Shown in pieces: positions 12,001 through 25,990 of a stretch of DNA of 64,000 bases; the stretch's first letter is position 1; every line of letters begins with the position of its first letter. The DNA comes from Gymnogyps californianus (taxonomy: Eukaryota > Chordata > Aves > Accipitriformes > Cathartidae). Below the pieces are notes generated by a model. The model ran no database searches. It saw only the letters and a list, made by a program, of their open reading frames with translations, and had not been told where the DNA came from. The DNA is taken from positions 45,774,344-45,838,343 of the forward strand of contig NC_059474.1 in the NCBI RefSeq assembly GCF_018139145.2, written 5' to 3'. A program made the position numbers and the translations under genes.

Positions 12001-15000
12001 CATATTTTATAGGCCTAATTAAAGTGAACAAGTATATCCTTACATCAGTTCTAGAAAAAGAAAACATCAAAATTTTCCCTCTCACAATGTGGTATGTCCT
12101 CTCTCATAATACGTAGAATATAGTTTTCAGGGCCCAAAGTAGTCCTTTATTCAGCATATTGTTTCATTTCTCGTCCTTGAAGGTACATACATGAGAATTT
12201 TCAAGATAAGACCTTTAGTTACAGGTAGGTGGGTAATCTAGTGTAGAAATTTCTACTTGGACACTTTCTGGCTCCTGTGAGAATGAGCTCTCTTCTCTCC
12301 CTCCATGTGCCCCCTCAGTGCTAATTCTTCAGCCTTTCATGAGGATAGGTGGAAAGGCAGGCATTACTAAAGTGAAAAGCCAGCTTGGGAAAGGAACATA
12401 TCCTATAAAATGCCTTCCAAGTACAATGTTTTGATTTTTATCTGAACATGTAAAACTGTTTAATGTATTATACTGAGGCAGAGATGATAACCATTTATTT
12501 GAGCCTGAACATTTTTTTTCCTGAGCTCTGTCTGTATTGTGGCCTTAATGATACAGATTAGCACTTGTTCCTTTCATACTGTATTTGATTGGGTATGTTC
12601 AATGAAGTCAAATTAAGTTTGAACTAAACAACATTAGCTTACACTTTCCTAAACTTTATGGCATCCTTTATAGTTTTTGTATTCCTTTAATATTTTAAAC
12701 ACTTTAATTCTTTTTAATAGATAAACTAGAACAAGTTAATGTGTGCTACCATGTTGCTCCTAGCTAGCCGGGCTGGAGTTCTCAGGTGCGTGAAGGGCAT
12801 TTCTCCTGCGCGCTCAGAGTGACAGTAACAACGCAATATAACCCCTAGCAGGCTCTCACTTAGAAAGAATGAAGTACATGTCTGTAAGTTTGGTGGTTGT
12901 TTCCTAGAATGTCAACAGAAAAAATAGCAACTCGAGGTCTCTGTGCGATTGCAGACTCCAATGACTCTTCAATTTTTAGCTCTGTTTTACCCATCCTGTA
13001 TCATACAATTAGTCCCTTCTCATATAGTAGCTCCTTCCCCACCTCACCTGAGTGCAACTGTTCCAGTCTGTTCCTCTTTTAACCCTCTGCTGATCAAAGC
13101 TGTCACTGTCTTCTTATTTCCATTATAGCTCCTTACCCTTTTGTCTGCCTGAAAGCCTAGGATGCTTTCTCCTTTATTATGTCTGGACAAGAAAGACACT
13201 GAGATGATAGCTGCAATAGAATTGCAACTTGTTTTCAGTTTCTAGATCTCTTCCCATAATGTCCTTTGGCTTTTGGCAAAAGCAATTGGGGATGGGATCT
13301 ACGGTATTCCTGGATGTGAGGCATGCTTGTTGAAGTAGGAATCTTCTTGTTATTTAGCCACCAAAGTCAATAAAAGCTATGTTGAATATATTATTTTTTG
13401 TGGATTTATACTTCAGGTAATGCTGGAGGAATTATTGAAAGGAAAATGTATCTTTGTAGTTGCAGAGGAAATACTTCATTCCTAGTCAGGTTTCAAGCGA
13501 GTGTGCTGGAGACATTCTTTGTATTTATGGGAAATAAGCACTCCAGAAATTATAGGAAAGCTGTAACCTTTAAAAACAGTGGATTTTGCATATATTATTA
13601 TATGAAACATCTAATGGTCATTGTTCAGTTTTTAAAAGGAGAAAAATGACAAACAATATTGCAGTCCAAATGGTTAAATTTTGGCATGGTTAGAATAATG
13701 TAAAGCAGGGCATGTAACGGAAAATGCTAAATTAATAATTGTACAGAGAAGGACCTTAATAGCAGCAGTCCCCTGGCAACGAAGTAATGGCAATAGCATT
13801 TAGCTCTTATATAGCAATTTCCATTTTCAAAGTACTGCACTTATTTAATAGAATTGGTAGAAGGGAAAACGACTCTCGTCTAGAGCTCTCCCATTACTTT
13901 ACATCGTCTCTCAGGACTGAGTGAGGAACCCTTCATAAGGGAGAAGACCTTAGAGCCATAAAGAATTGCTTCAGTCCTGTAGAAAGAGCTGGCTGATCTC
14001 CTTTTGTGTGTTCTAAATATAAAAAGGACATGACCAAAACTAGAAACATTTACAGAAGAGTGGAAACTGGAGAATACCAAATGTTTCTACCATTGGCTCC
14101 TTCTAACCAGCAGAACAGATATTTCATAGTATAGATTTTGTAGAATAAAACTCTAATCCAGGGTTCTAGAAACTAAAGACAATTTTAATTTGTATCTCCT
14201 CTCACAGTGGAATATGTCTGACAAATTTCTTAGGTTTTCTGACCACTCAAAGTCGTGATACTCTCAAAGACGTTTTAAAAATAAACCTATTTATATAACT
14301 GAGGAAAAAAACAGGGAGAGATACCCTTGTGAGATCAGCATTGACCTTTAGGGAGTGAGTCCCTGCAGCAGAACTAGCCTTTTTGCCATATTTTGTGATT
14401 TTATAGTTCGGTAGCAAGGGATTCTTTCAGAAGCTTTCTTCATTGCTACTCAAGAATATCTGTAATTAAGTAAAAATGAGATGGAATGAATGTGCAGCAA
14501 AGGACTGTAAACATATTTACACATTTTGATAAACATTCCTGCATTTTTTTCCTCTTGTAGCTTTGATTCATCTGCATCATATACTAAATGGAAATGAGCA
14601 AGATGTAAAATTAATCCACCCTTGTAACTGTCTGAAGAGAGTAATTATCTGATGCTTGCAAGCTGTTTCTAGAATAGATCCTTCCCAAGCTACATTAAAT
14701 TTTATTGTATCTGTGTTTGAGTCTCAAATTACGGTGGATCACATCCTTTAACAATATAAACAATGTAGCTCCACTAAAGTCAGTGGAGCTGTACATATTT
14801 TCTCTTATGGGAGCAGTACCCCAAAGCATGTAAGTCCCCATTGCAAATTTGACGTTACAATAAATGATAGCAACTGATGTGTGCTTATTCTGAGAAATCA
14901 GTATATGGATAACTTACGATGCCTGGTTAATTGCATTCAGTTCCCATATCAAAGGTGCTCAAACTGTGGAGCCAGGGAACAAAGCCCTTAACAACCATCA

Positions 15001-18000
15001 CTGTTTGCATAGCAGAAGCTCCAGAACAACAAGAAAACATTCCGATTTGACAGCTAACTCTATGATAAGTATGCACAAAGGAAAATATCCTCTCCTGGAA
15101 AACCAGTTTAAGACTTTTGGGGAATGGAGAATGGAAAATTGGCAAATTAAAGGATAAACAGCTGAAAAAGGCAAAGGAGATAAGTTGCTGCTTTTCTATT
15201 CATCCTTTTTGTTGGTTGTTGGGTTTTTCTTGTGTGGTTTTTTTTGCTTGGTTGATTTTGGTTTTGGAGCAAGTGAAATGGCTAAGTCCAGTGCCTCACC
15301 TGAGCACTGAGTCTCACCAATGAGCCTCTTAATCTTTGTAAACTCTCAAGTTTACAGACCCCAACCAAGAAAAGCTAAAGACATCTGGATCTAGTCCTGA
15401 GGAGCTCTTATCCTGATACTAATATGCTGCAAACGGGGAACCTTATCAAACCTAGAAAGCTCTCTTATGCAAATTTCTGAGATAGCTAGGAGATTGTTTT
15501 TATAATAAATGTTCGCATGCTCATCAGCGGTAATCAAGTATAGTTGCAGGAACCTGTGGGAAATTCCAGCCAAGTCAGGCCAACACTGATGGAAACTTTA
15601 TAAATTAAAATAAAACTTAATTTGAGAGTTAACAATTCAAACATTTAAATATGGATTGGTTTTCTAATTTGTCTGCAGGACATTAGAAATCTAGTGCTGA
15701 CAAGTGAGGAGGAGGAAACACATTGACTGAGTGGGAGGAACAGGGGTATTATCACTTTTTTTTCTTTGCAGCAGTTGGATTTAGGTTAACATAACTAGCT
15801 CATGAAACTGCACCCTTACCCTTTTCTAGCTCTTTCTTGTACCTCTTTGTGCCATAGTTACTTTGGAATATTACTTTAAAAAAACTAAACACACACAACT
15901 TTAAGAAAACGATGCAAAGTGCTTCTGTACAGCGTGCTGGAGAATGGGTAGAGGACAATCAAGAGTCTAGCTACGTAAAGCTGGATATGAGAGATACTAC
16001 CCAAGTTCTGAACAGTGGAGGAATTGGAGAGAATGTAAGGATCTAATATGCTCAGAAATGTCTTCCTGAAAATTCATAAAGTTTTCTCTAAGCGATTTTT
16101 CTGAAACCTGGTGGAGAGAATTGACGTGATAAGCCAATATTAAGCCAGGAGTTCAAAAACTTTCTAAAAGATCTTGACCTTCTGTGAGTTACTCTCTCTT
16201 TGTTAAACTTGTAGCACATTCCAAACCTGTTTTTCAGTAGTGCAATAATGATTTCCAGACCTTGTGAAAGCATGAGTGAAGCGGGTACATTATCTGTCTC
16301 TGAGCATAATTACTAATCACATTGTATTTCAGAAATGAAATGCGACTATTAATACTCTGTAGATCAAATAGGATTCTCTTAGTGAAAACTGAGTCCATTT
16401 CTGTTAGAGAAATGAGGCATAAAAGAAAGGTTTATGGAAATCTAAGCTCTTCTTTTTTGCTTTTCTCCCCATACTGATGCATTCTTATTTTTGGTATTCG
16501 GCTTCATAAATTACTAAAAAATAGATACGTTAGCAACATAAAAGCTCAACTTTCAGCAAATGCTTATGATTAAAGTGCCATTGGAGTATCAAATAGAAAG
16601 ATAAATCATTAGCCAAGATTTTTCTAGATTTTACCTTGATGTTTTGCATTGCTTGTGGTGTGATTTTGATCTCAGTGATCTGCTCTTCAAGATTTTTAAG
16701 CAAAATTTTTTTGTCTTAACAAATGCTGTGAACTCAGGTTTGAGATTATAAAATGGAAGCCGCAAAAAGTCTCGTTTGTTTTGTCATAGATGGTGTTGGC
16801 CAAATCAGTGTCTGGAAATCAATACATTCTATCTTATCAGGCTTGCTAGTGGGTAGATCATCATTCTCACTCTTCTGAGACCTGGCCTTTATTTCTGGCT
16901 TTGTTACCATGTTTCTGGATAGAGCTGGGGTAAAACTGGAAATTAATAGTTTCTGGGAAGCCATAGTCCCAGAAGCTACTGAGAAAAGTAGGGACTCTTC
17001 AATTAGTCTCCATGGATGTTTAGACAAAGTTGAGATTTTGCAAGCCTTTAGGGTTATGGGAGTTAGTTGTCAGCATCGGAACCTTGTTTGAAAATTCTTA
17101 GGTGGTTCCAGCCTTGACAATCTCCCTTGATTATGTGTATTGGGGTTTCCGTATGTTTTTCCTCACTGTAAATTGAGGGAAAATGATACCTTCTTTCCTC
17201 TGTGAAGTGCTATAAAATCTACCGATGACGGGTGTTATATAAAGATTTTTTCCAAGAGGCTGGAGCTGTGGAAAAACGTGTCCCCAGTGAGGAAGAACAT
17301 TAAACTTAGTAGTATTCATTTACCCTGTCTAAATGTGTTTTCTAAAAAGAAATCAAAAGAAACTTGCATTGAATTTGAGCTTTTCTTAGCTGGTGAAACA
17401 CTCAAGGGGAAAAAAATAAAAATCTGTTCTCTCATCTCTTAGGGACTGTAACACTGTAGGCAGAGGCTTAGTACATTGCTTTCTCTAATTCTTCTATTAT
17501 GTGAATTATCTTCTGCTGACAGCTTATAACCTATTTTTACAATAAAAATAATTCTTGATACTTGATCATTCTTTTGCTGCATCAAACTGGAGCTCAAAGC
17601 ATTATTCCTAGATATTCTCCTCTGAAAGTGTAAGGTTGCTTTTAAAAAATTCTTTCAGTTATGGCTTTATTATTTGATACTACAATAACTCTCATCATGT
17701 AACTTTTATTTTTGCCATTTTGAAAGCACCAATAGTGGCCATTTTTGAGAAAGTACAAGAGTAAAAATGTGAAAAAAAAATTTTAGAATCATAAGTTGTT
17801 TATAAAATCATAAGCTTTGATTGTGGTTTAATCACAAACACGAGTTTGAGACTACGTCAGATTTCCCTTCTTTGTCCAGTTTCAAAGCTGGTATTTTTCA
17901 TTGTCATTTAAGTACTTGTGCCTTTGTGGGAAATAGGTCACTACTGAAAAATTTTCCATTTTTCTTATGAATGGGGTCATATAGGTCATCATCCTCTTCG

Positions 18001-18712
18001 CCTCATTATATGTATGCTTTACCCCTGCTATTACCTGCTCTTATAGCCTTTACTTCAGTTTTGAGGCCAGTTCCTAAAATATTTGATACAGAACCCTCCT
18101 TTCTTGAATTAGCATTTAAAAAAAAAAACAACTCTGCTGTATGTTATGATAACTGCCTGATTCTTGCTGGGTTTGATAACAGATGTAGGAGAATCGTTTT
18201 CAGTGGAAAATGACATATTCCCTAGAAATGTATAGAACTCTGCCTCAATGACGGTTATTGTCATAGCCAGATGAGGAGGTCACAAAGCCTCATAATTTAT
18301 TTTCCTGGTTTTAATGCATGGCTTTGGTAAACTCTGGAAGAAAGCTTGCATAAAGAAGACACTGTGAACCAGAATAAATGCTGTTAAATTAGATTTATGC
18401 AGTTTACTTTGCTAGGAAATGCTATGCAAAGGAAATCCTAAGCACATGATTTTAATACTGCATGAAGGCGTCTGCTGAAGATCTATAGCTTCTGTCTCTA
18501 AAATAAAACAGTGAAATGTCACAAAAGTATATAAAACTGTACCAAAAGCTTTTCTTGCATTGCCAGCTGAATCAAACTGGCCTTTTAGACTTGAGGAGTA
18601 CCCTGTCTCCCATTGTGAGATGCTGTGCTGGATGTTATGGGAGTGAGAAGGAACTGTGGCATTAAGCTGATGTTGGGAGTGCGCCTATTACCAAGGCTGC
18701 TTTGAATACAGG
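12001..18712. other. Non-coding stretch, probable intron
   Basis: Mostly plain AT-rich sequence. The only compositional break is at 12764-12835, where five CpG dinucleotides fall within about 65 bp. Open frames on both strands at 16746-17091 overlap each other and resemble no known protein. The T/G tract near 15206 is listed separately. Confidence 0.6.
15206..15274 (-). repeat. T/G-rich tract, the A/C-tract type on the minus strand
   Basis: The stretch contains almost only T and G (for example GTTGGTTGTTGGG), interrupted by single C bases at 15229 and 15247 and a GATT near 15252. Read on the minus strand it is of the same A/C type as the tract at 877-944. Confidence 0.8.
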
Positions 18713-19309
18713 TGTTGTGGTTTAACCCCAGCTGGCAACTAAGCACCACACAGCCGCTCGCTCACTCCCCATGGGTGGGATGGGGGAGAGAATCAGAAGA
18801 GTAAAAGCAAGAAAACTCGTGGGTTGAGATAAAGACAGTTTAATAAGTAAAGCAAAAGCCACGCACACAAGCAAAGCAAAACAAGGAATTCATTCTCCAC
18901 GTCCCATCGGCAGGCAGGTGTTCAGCCATCTCCAGGAAAGCAGGGCTCCATCATATACGTAACGGTTACTTGGGAAGACAAATGCCATCACTCCGAATGT
19001 CCCTCCCCTCTTTCTTCTTCCCCCAGCTTCATATGCTGAGCATGACATCATATGGTATGGAATATCCCCTTGGTCAGTTGGGGTCAGCTGTCCTGGCTGT
19101 GTCCCCTCCCAGCTTCTTGTGCACCCCAAGCCTCCTCACTGGTGGGGCGGTGTCAGAAGCAGAAAAGGCCTTGACTCCGTGTAAGCACTGCTCAGCAATA
19201 ACGAAAACATCCCTGCATTATCAACACTGTTTTCAGCACAAATCCAAAACACAGCCCCATACTAGCTACTATGAAGAAAATTAACTCTACCCCAGCCAAA
19301 ACCAGCACA
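18713..19309 (-). mobile_element. LTR A: solo LTR of an avian ERVL-like retrovirus, variant with a distinct middle
   Basis: The 597-bp element begins TGTTGTGGTTTAACCCC and ends CCAGCACA on the + strand, the reverse complement of the ends of LTR B. It is flanked by a perfect 5-bp duplication, ACAGG, at 18708-18712 and 19310-19314. No gag, pol or env frame lies beside it, so it is a solo LTR. The two ends and the segment at about 19020-19130 are shared with LTRs B-D. The stretch at about 18850-19015 differs from them and lacks the trinucleotide-rich section they carry. Recognition as an avian ERV LTR comes from memory of bird repeats; ERVL-type is inferred from the 5-bp duplication. Confidence 0.87.
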
Positions 19310-19585
19310 ACAGGGCACTACTAAGCAGTAAACGTGCAGCTGCTGCACATGACGGTGGCATTCTTGCTGCTTCATGGCACTGTGCACTGAAGCTGATGAG
19401 CAGATTCTGTATGAGAGTGGTCACTGGTGGTGTCAAACATGGGGTGATGAGCATAAGAGAGATGACATTGCAGTACAGCACTGCAGCACAGCACTGCAGC
19501 ATCTCTAGCACTGCTTGACCCAGCAGGCAGTTGTTTATACATCCCAGCACTGCAAATGGGTGAGATTACAGGCTTAGCAAAATGA

Positions 19586-19608
19586 GTGTGTGTGTGTGTG
19601 TGTGTGTG
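19586..19608 (+). repeat. (GT)n microsatellite
   Basis: About 11.5 uninterrupted GT units lie 277 bp downstream of LTR A. Confidence 0.95.
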
Positions 19609-22600
19609 GAGAGTAACCACAGGCCACGTGAGTAGCCATCAAATATGATTTGCAGTCCAGTACTTGTGAGATCTGATTATTTGTTGAGTAGCTGAAAACA
19701 TCTCTGTCAAGGCTCTATGATGAATTAGAGAAATTTCTCCTTTGTCTCCACTGAAGCTAACCCAGTATCTCAGTTCATTGTCTATTCAAGACAAATTGCT
19801 TAATCTGTTTTAAAAGATCTGTAAACCATGTCAGAATTTATCAGTAAGAGTTCTTAGTATTAACCTAATGCAAAAAGACTGTGCATCTTTGTCCATCTGA
19901 ATCTACAAAAGCTATCCAATTTAAATCCCTTCCATGACCTATTAGTCATCCAAATGTTTAAAATTCATTGGTCAATGGAAACTGTATGTTATAACACAAA
20001 TTCAGTCCAAGATTTGTAATTCTTTTTCAACCTATGTGTACAACCGGTAACTGGAATGGCAAGAGTTACTTGTTGAAATATGCAGGTAACATACAACTTT
20101 ATTCTATGCCTTTGTTCAAACTGGCTCTGAATAAAACTGAAAGACATAAGTTGATGATCAAAGGGATGATTTTTTTATAAGTCATTGAGGAGTGACTTTG
20201 GTGGATGGGACTGTACAATTATATATCTATGACTAGAATGATGCAAGATTCTTCAGGGATATTTGCTATTTGAGGACTTGGAGTCAAAGAATATACTGTC
20301 ATCTAGACAGGCTAGATTGCCCCAGGCAGCCCCAATAATTAACTTCTGGTATGTTTTGCTTTAAGGTTTAGATGTCACATTCTAGAATAAGATTATGAGC
20401 GTGAAACTTGAGTATATACTAAAATCCAGAGTCAGAGTTTTTCTTCACTATATTGTATATCCTTAATCTATGACGGGCTACCTGATGATCTCAGGTGGAA
20501 AGCACAACTTAACAGTTCTTGTCCAAGCAAAAAGTAATTTAAAAAGAACGATGTGGAAGTCTTACCTATGCAGGAATCGGTTTTATTTGGAGGCCTGTTC
20601 AAGAGTGTAAATTGAACTCTGTCAGGATCTAGGGAAACATCACTGTATGCTGTTCCAGTACTTGGCACTTTTCTTGAACATTGCTTTCTCTAGCAGCAGA
20701 TATGTATGTACAACAGCAGACATACATGCCTTGAAAGAAAGACACTAATGAAGTATGTCATTCCACTTCATGCATCTTCTGATGAGGATATATGCACAAA
20801 AAGGTGCAAGTCATGTAATTTCCATTGCTTAATGCACATCCTGAAATGCAATCTGACATTTTTTCTGATGGGCTTAGTATAAATTTATATAGAGAAAAAT
20901 TTTGGTTAAAAAAAGTACAGAAGCAGGTTTTTCTTAGTAAATTGTCACTCATCTCCAAGTTGTAGGCCAACTCTTTATGCTTGTAATCATGTAAATACAC
21001 TAGAACTAAAAAAAAAAAGCATGTATATGTTTGTACTAGCAAAAGAAATGATGTTCAAGTTTTCAAAGTGCCCTTTTTTTTCACCACGTACTATATGATT
21101 TTAGTCATATGGATGAATTTAAGTCTAGTGTTCTGCCATCTGTCTTTCACAACACTGTAGTGTGTTAATGATTTTTTCCTCAGTCCCTCATTGGAAACAA
21201 AATCTGTTGTTGGTTCTTGCTTGAGTACTTTTTCCTAAGCCTTTACAATATGTCTTGGCACTACAGTGAGTCTGAAATATCCTTTCACCGGATGATAAGT
21301 TAATGATCAGAGGTGATGAAATTCAAAATGATGTTCTTACAGCACACCTGCTAATGCACAGGAACGTTGACTGCAGTAAGGCTTTTATATGCCAACTATG
21401 TTTAGTGAACCACTATGCTAGCTTAAAGAGATGACAAATTTAAAGTTTAGTTTATTCTGAGGCCACATTTGTTTCTGAGATTTTAAGGAGAATCCATTTC
21501 TATTTTGGTTTGTTGCAATGCTCGTCCTGATGGTATTACTTCTTGAAGAAATGAAAAGAGAACACACTATAACATATATGTGCAGAAAATAAAATTTAAG
21601 AAGTACGTATAATTTTAGATCAGCAGTTGTGTATTCCTTCAAAGGCTTATAGGAACTGTTACATGCCTGGACACAGATGTGCACACTGTCTTAAATAGGA
21701 AAGAATATGGAGATAAAACATACAGTGGTTATTTATCTTGGAGACACTTGCAGTTCCCTGATACAATTATATTTAATGTTAAAAAGTCTTTCAGATTTTA
21801 TGGGAATACCTCTTAGAAGTGTAAGCTTAAATTCTTTGTGTAAATAAAGAATAATACATTGAACATGCAACTTCAGTCTATGAGCCTATCCTATTTGTAC
21901 TTCAAAGTTATCTTCAGATTTGAATGTTTCTCCCTATAACACTGGGAGTACTAAAACCAGTTTCTGGTCAATATTATTTGCTTGTGAAAGGTCAACAACA
22001 CTCTGCTTAATAATTTTGCTTTGAAGTGGCTTATGTATTCCAACACAGTCATAGACCTCTTCAATAAGAATTTTAGTAAATTTTTTAAAACTCAAAAAAA
22101 ATATATAAACACACATAAATAATATATATTCAATGACAACTTGATAATTAAATGCACGCAAAAAGGTTTAAGCTTAAACTTTCATGTATGAATTACCTTA
22201 ATAAAATCAATATAACCTTATGTGATGTATTATAATGTACATGCTGTATGGACTCATGTTTTGCTTAGGGTTTGGGTGAAATATTGTAAAGGTTTAGATT
22301 TTAGCTACTTTTTGGAAAAGTTGGGAGAGAAAAGGAAAAAAAAAGAAAAGGAAAAACTGCCAGGCTGTTTGTAATGACACAGGGTCATTATAAAGGACAG
22401 GATCTTGGGTCATTAAGAGCAAGCACCTTGTGCCTAGACCACGTAAGGTAAAGAATGATACCTTTTAAAATTAATGGAAATAAAGGTTCTTTTTATTATT
22501 TTGAGCCAACATATCCTTTGCTTTACAGAAAAGATTTGGTGATAGGCTGTTATACACCAGAGAGTTAGGTAAAAATCGGTGTGGACTGAAAACAAAGACC

Positions 22601-25600
22601 TTTCCCCACCTTCGCTCATTTTCTGCAAAAATAAAAACATTGGAATTCTTCATTTTCTCAATCGTGGGGATATCTTCATTATAAATTCAGCCAGCGCATG
22701 GGTAAAAAATGGTTTTAAAACCTCCCTATACATTTGTCTTCATTCTATTCTCAGTCTTTTTCTAATGCTTTAAAAGGAAATAATTCTGCATAGAGGAATT
22801 TTAAGAGAATTCATAAAAGAATATATTTCTTTTAACATGGAGCAACATACATGTGTAATTAGCTGGACGAAACTAAGTTAAACAATGCTATATGCACATT
22901 TTACAAACAATGTTTGAACTCAGTTACAAAAAATCCAGTCAACTACTTCTGATGTTTTCTTGTTTGCACTGTACTCTGTTTGGAAACACATATTCATCTC
23001 TCTTATGTCACCTCTCATCAAAGGCTCCTCAGAATGCATTTCCAGCTGGGCTAATTACCTCTAGCTGCACTGTTTCCAGTATTTTGCCAATCTCAATTTT
23101 ATTATAAATTAATCTATTATAAGCATTGAGGAGGTAGTAATGCATATATGTATATGTAATTGTTATATGCCTAGCAAGTCCCGCCCACAGTTAGGACTGG
23201 AATGCCTATTAAATATTTTTTAATGTGGATAAAATGTTTCTTTACTGACTGCTGCAAATTTTGAGTTTTGCAAAATATGAAGGACCCTAATATTTCTACT
23301 GTGCATAACACTGTATTTTTGGTAATAATTTTATTCTAGCAAAGCTTTATTTAAAATTGTTTGTGAAGGGTAACAGACGGTTGATACATAGCCATTTCAC
23401 TTCCTTAGGCATGGTGTCAGCATTCATGGAATTAATATAGAACAAATACTTAATGTCCTTTGGATTCTGGTTGTCTTAGACTTATGGAAGTCCTGACACC
23501 AATTACAAGGAGCAACCACATTTGAATTTCTCTGGGGTGAACACTCTTGGATCCTCCCTCCTAATGTAATAAAGTGCACTCATATCACATTTCTCAAGCT
23601 CAGGAAAGTGAAATGGCTGCTCCATCTGTATGGCTGCTGTAACTTTATGATTAAGGGACTATTCATAACATTTAGAAAGCTTTAAAGTCATGTAAAAACT
23701 AAAATTAATTTTAAAAAAATATACCAAATTTATTAATGAGTTTAAAACCCCCATACTTACATTCTAAAGTTTTTTTTTTTTTTTTAAGATTAAATCTTAC
23801 TAATTAAGAGCTAAGGAAGGTTCATATATTGATATACAAAACAGTGTTTTTCCAGTACACTTTAACTACTCCAAGTAGTTTTAATAACAGGCTTGTTTGT
23901 CCCATTAAGCAACAATGTGGTTCAACTATTTGCTCTAGTAATTCAGCAGTAAGATGGAGTCATTGCAACTCCACCATTCTCTAGGCGCACTGATGCAACA
24001 TAGCTTTGAGTCATATTCGTTCACATAAAATGCAGACAACTATTTACAAAGTGCTGAGATATCATGGAATAAAATGGAAATGTTCTTTTAAAAAATAAGA
24101 TTTATGACTCTGTAAAGGTGCAACCTCAACTACATGTAGGATCCAGTCTTAGAAGGAAGCAGATCTCTTGGAAAGAAGATTGTGTATTTCCTTTCTTTGT
24201 CCTTAACTGAAATCCTAGTCTTAAATGTTATTTTCCTGGGGGAACGGCAGCCTGTATTTCTCTCCCCTCAACAAAAGGGTATGCGGTCCTTCATATAGAA
24301 GCCTTAGCTACCCATAATAGCTAGAAATCTTTTTTTTTTTAAAGTCATGTTAACTAGCTTTAAAATACTCATAGGTGTAGAAGTCAACAGCTGTGGCCCT
24401 AGAAATTTATTTGAGGGGTTTGAGGATTAAATTATAATATTTGAAAGGTTTTTGGCTACCTCTAGTCTTAAAAAGTCCCAGATGTGTAAGCTTTTAGTAA
24501 TTGCTTAACTGAGATCTCTAGCATTACTGCATAATTACGGTTATAAAACTACTAAATATATACAAGCAAGCAGGACCTACTCCAGCGTGTTTATTCCATC
24601 TTGCCAAGATATAAAGGTGCATTGCTGATTATGTCCTTATCTTATTACAACTAATAGTGTCGACTAGTTGTTGTTGTTTGGTTGGCTTATCTGTAAAACT
24701 TGGGTGTATTGTTTAGCTGCATATAAACACATTTCATATAGATGTTCAAAGGAAAGTGGAAAGATAGAAATAGGGATTTTTTTTGGCTTTCTGATTTGAT
24801 TACTCAGTATATTGCTATGCATATGCAGGTGGCAAAATGTGAATACAGGGCAATAACCATTATGTTCATTTACTTTGCCATTTAGGAAGCACAGATGTTA
24901 ACTATATAACAACAAGGTGGTGGTTATTGTAACAGTCCTGCTGTTAGGTCCTCCTGATATTACAGTAGTTTGCTGCTTTGGCATGTGCGAGACATTTATT
25001 GCTGGGAACTTGTAACTGTATTGTATAATTTTTTTTAATAATACTGTTTTCAAACTTGTTACCGTCTTAGAACAAAGGAAAAAAAAGGAAGTTAGCTTTG
25101 TATTTTCTTCATAAGATATTTCTCATTTGAATTTCTGACATTTTATTCTCTAGGGATGCGTTCCCTTGCTGCCATGAACAGATATACCTAACACGCATTT
25201 GGAATAACAGACAAAAAGTACTGCTCTGACTTTCTAAGGATCTTGCTTCTTCTATTATTTATAGTTCTGTGAATTGCTGTTGCTACTTCGACTAACAAAT
25301 ATTTGTCTTGAATGTTCAAAATGTCCTGGTGATGCCACTTTTTTTCACTCATGTAACCTAAATGATATCAATATACAGAATATAATTGGATACATATGTC
25401 CCTTACAACTGCAATCTCAGTGGATAAAAGATCTTGGCTCTTGGAGGACAAGTAGGAAATTGAAGCTGAACAATGAAACAAAGGTCAAAGCTCCAGGGGA
25501 GATTAAAAAAAACCCCTTTAGTAGAACTATCTATTTCTCTAAAGTCTCTATTCATCAAACATTTCCTGCCCTTGAGTTACTAGGACCTCAGGGCACTTCT

Positions 25601-25927
25601 GGAATCCTCAGTGACACTACTAACCATGTAGTTATGTCTGCTTAAAATTAAAAAGGAAAAAAAAAATCTACCTGAAAGATGAGATATCTTGTAACACACG
25701 GCTGCAAAGTTGATGATCAATGGTTCAAGTTCAATTATTGATAACTGTACATGGAAATAAAAGTCTCAAGTCTGAGAAATGTTTCAACATGTTTAGAATT
25801 GAGCAGCCTGGTTAATGACAATAGTCAATACTGCTGCCCCTCCTCTGTTGTACTGTGCTCCCTACACCAGCTCACATCTTGAATATCAATTGAAATTCAA
25901 GGTCTAGATTTTAGCCGTCAAAGCCAT

Positions 25928-25990
25928 TCATAGAATTATTCTAAGCTATGAGAGACCATCTCTTTTAGTCCATGGCTATGACCTCCCATA
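25928..25990 (-). repeat. Possible CR1 3'-end remnant
   Basis: A TCATAGAATTATTCTAAGC block followed by GAGAGACCATCTC and TTTAGTCCATGG loosely follows the reverse complement of the CR1 terminal region. It is short and diverged, so chance resemblance is possible. Confidence 0.28.

Noticed and set aside
16746..17091. Overlapping open frames on both strands as a conserved coding element
   Set aside because: Neither translation resembles a known protein and there is no splice or promoter context.
18890..19284. Open frames of 79-104 codons on both strands
   Set aside because: They lie inside LTR A and are by-products of its GC-richer composition.
19287..19620. Two minus-strand frames of 82-87 codons
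   Set aside because: One translates the (GT)n microsatellite into a His-Thr repeat; the other is a chance frame beginning at the LTR edge.
25274..25645. 123-codon open frame as a gene
   Set aside because: No domain, no start context or splice signals of note, and length is within chance for this amount of sequence.
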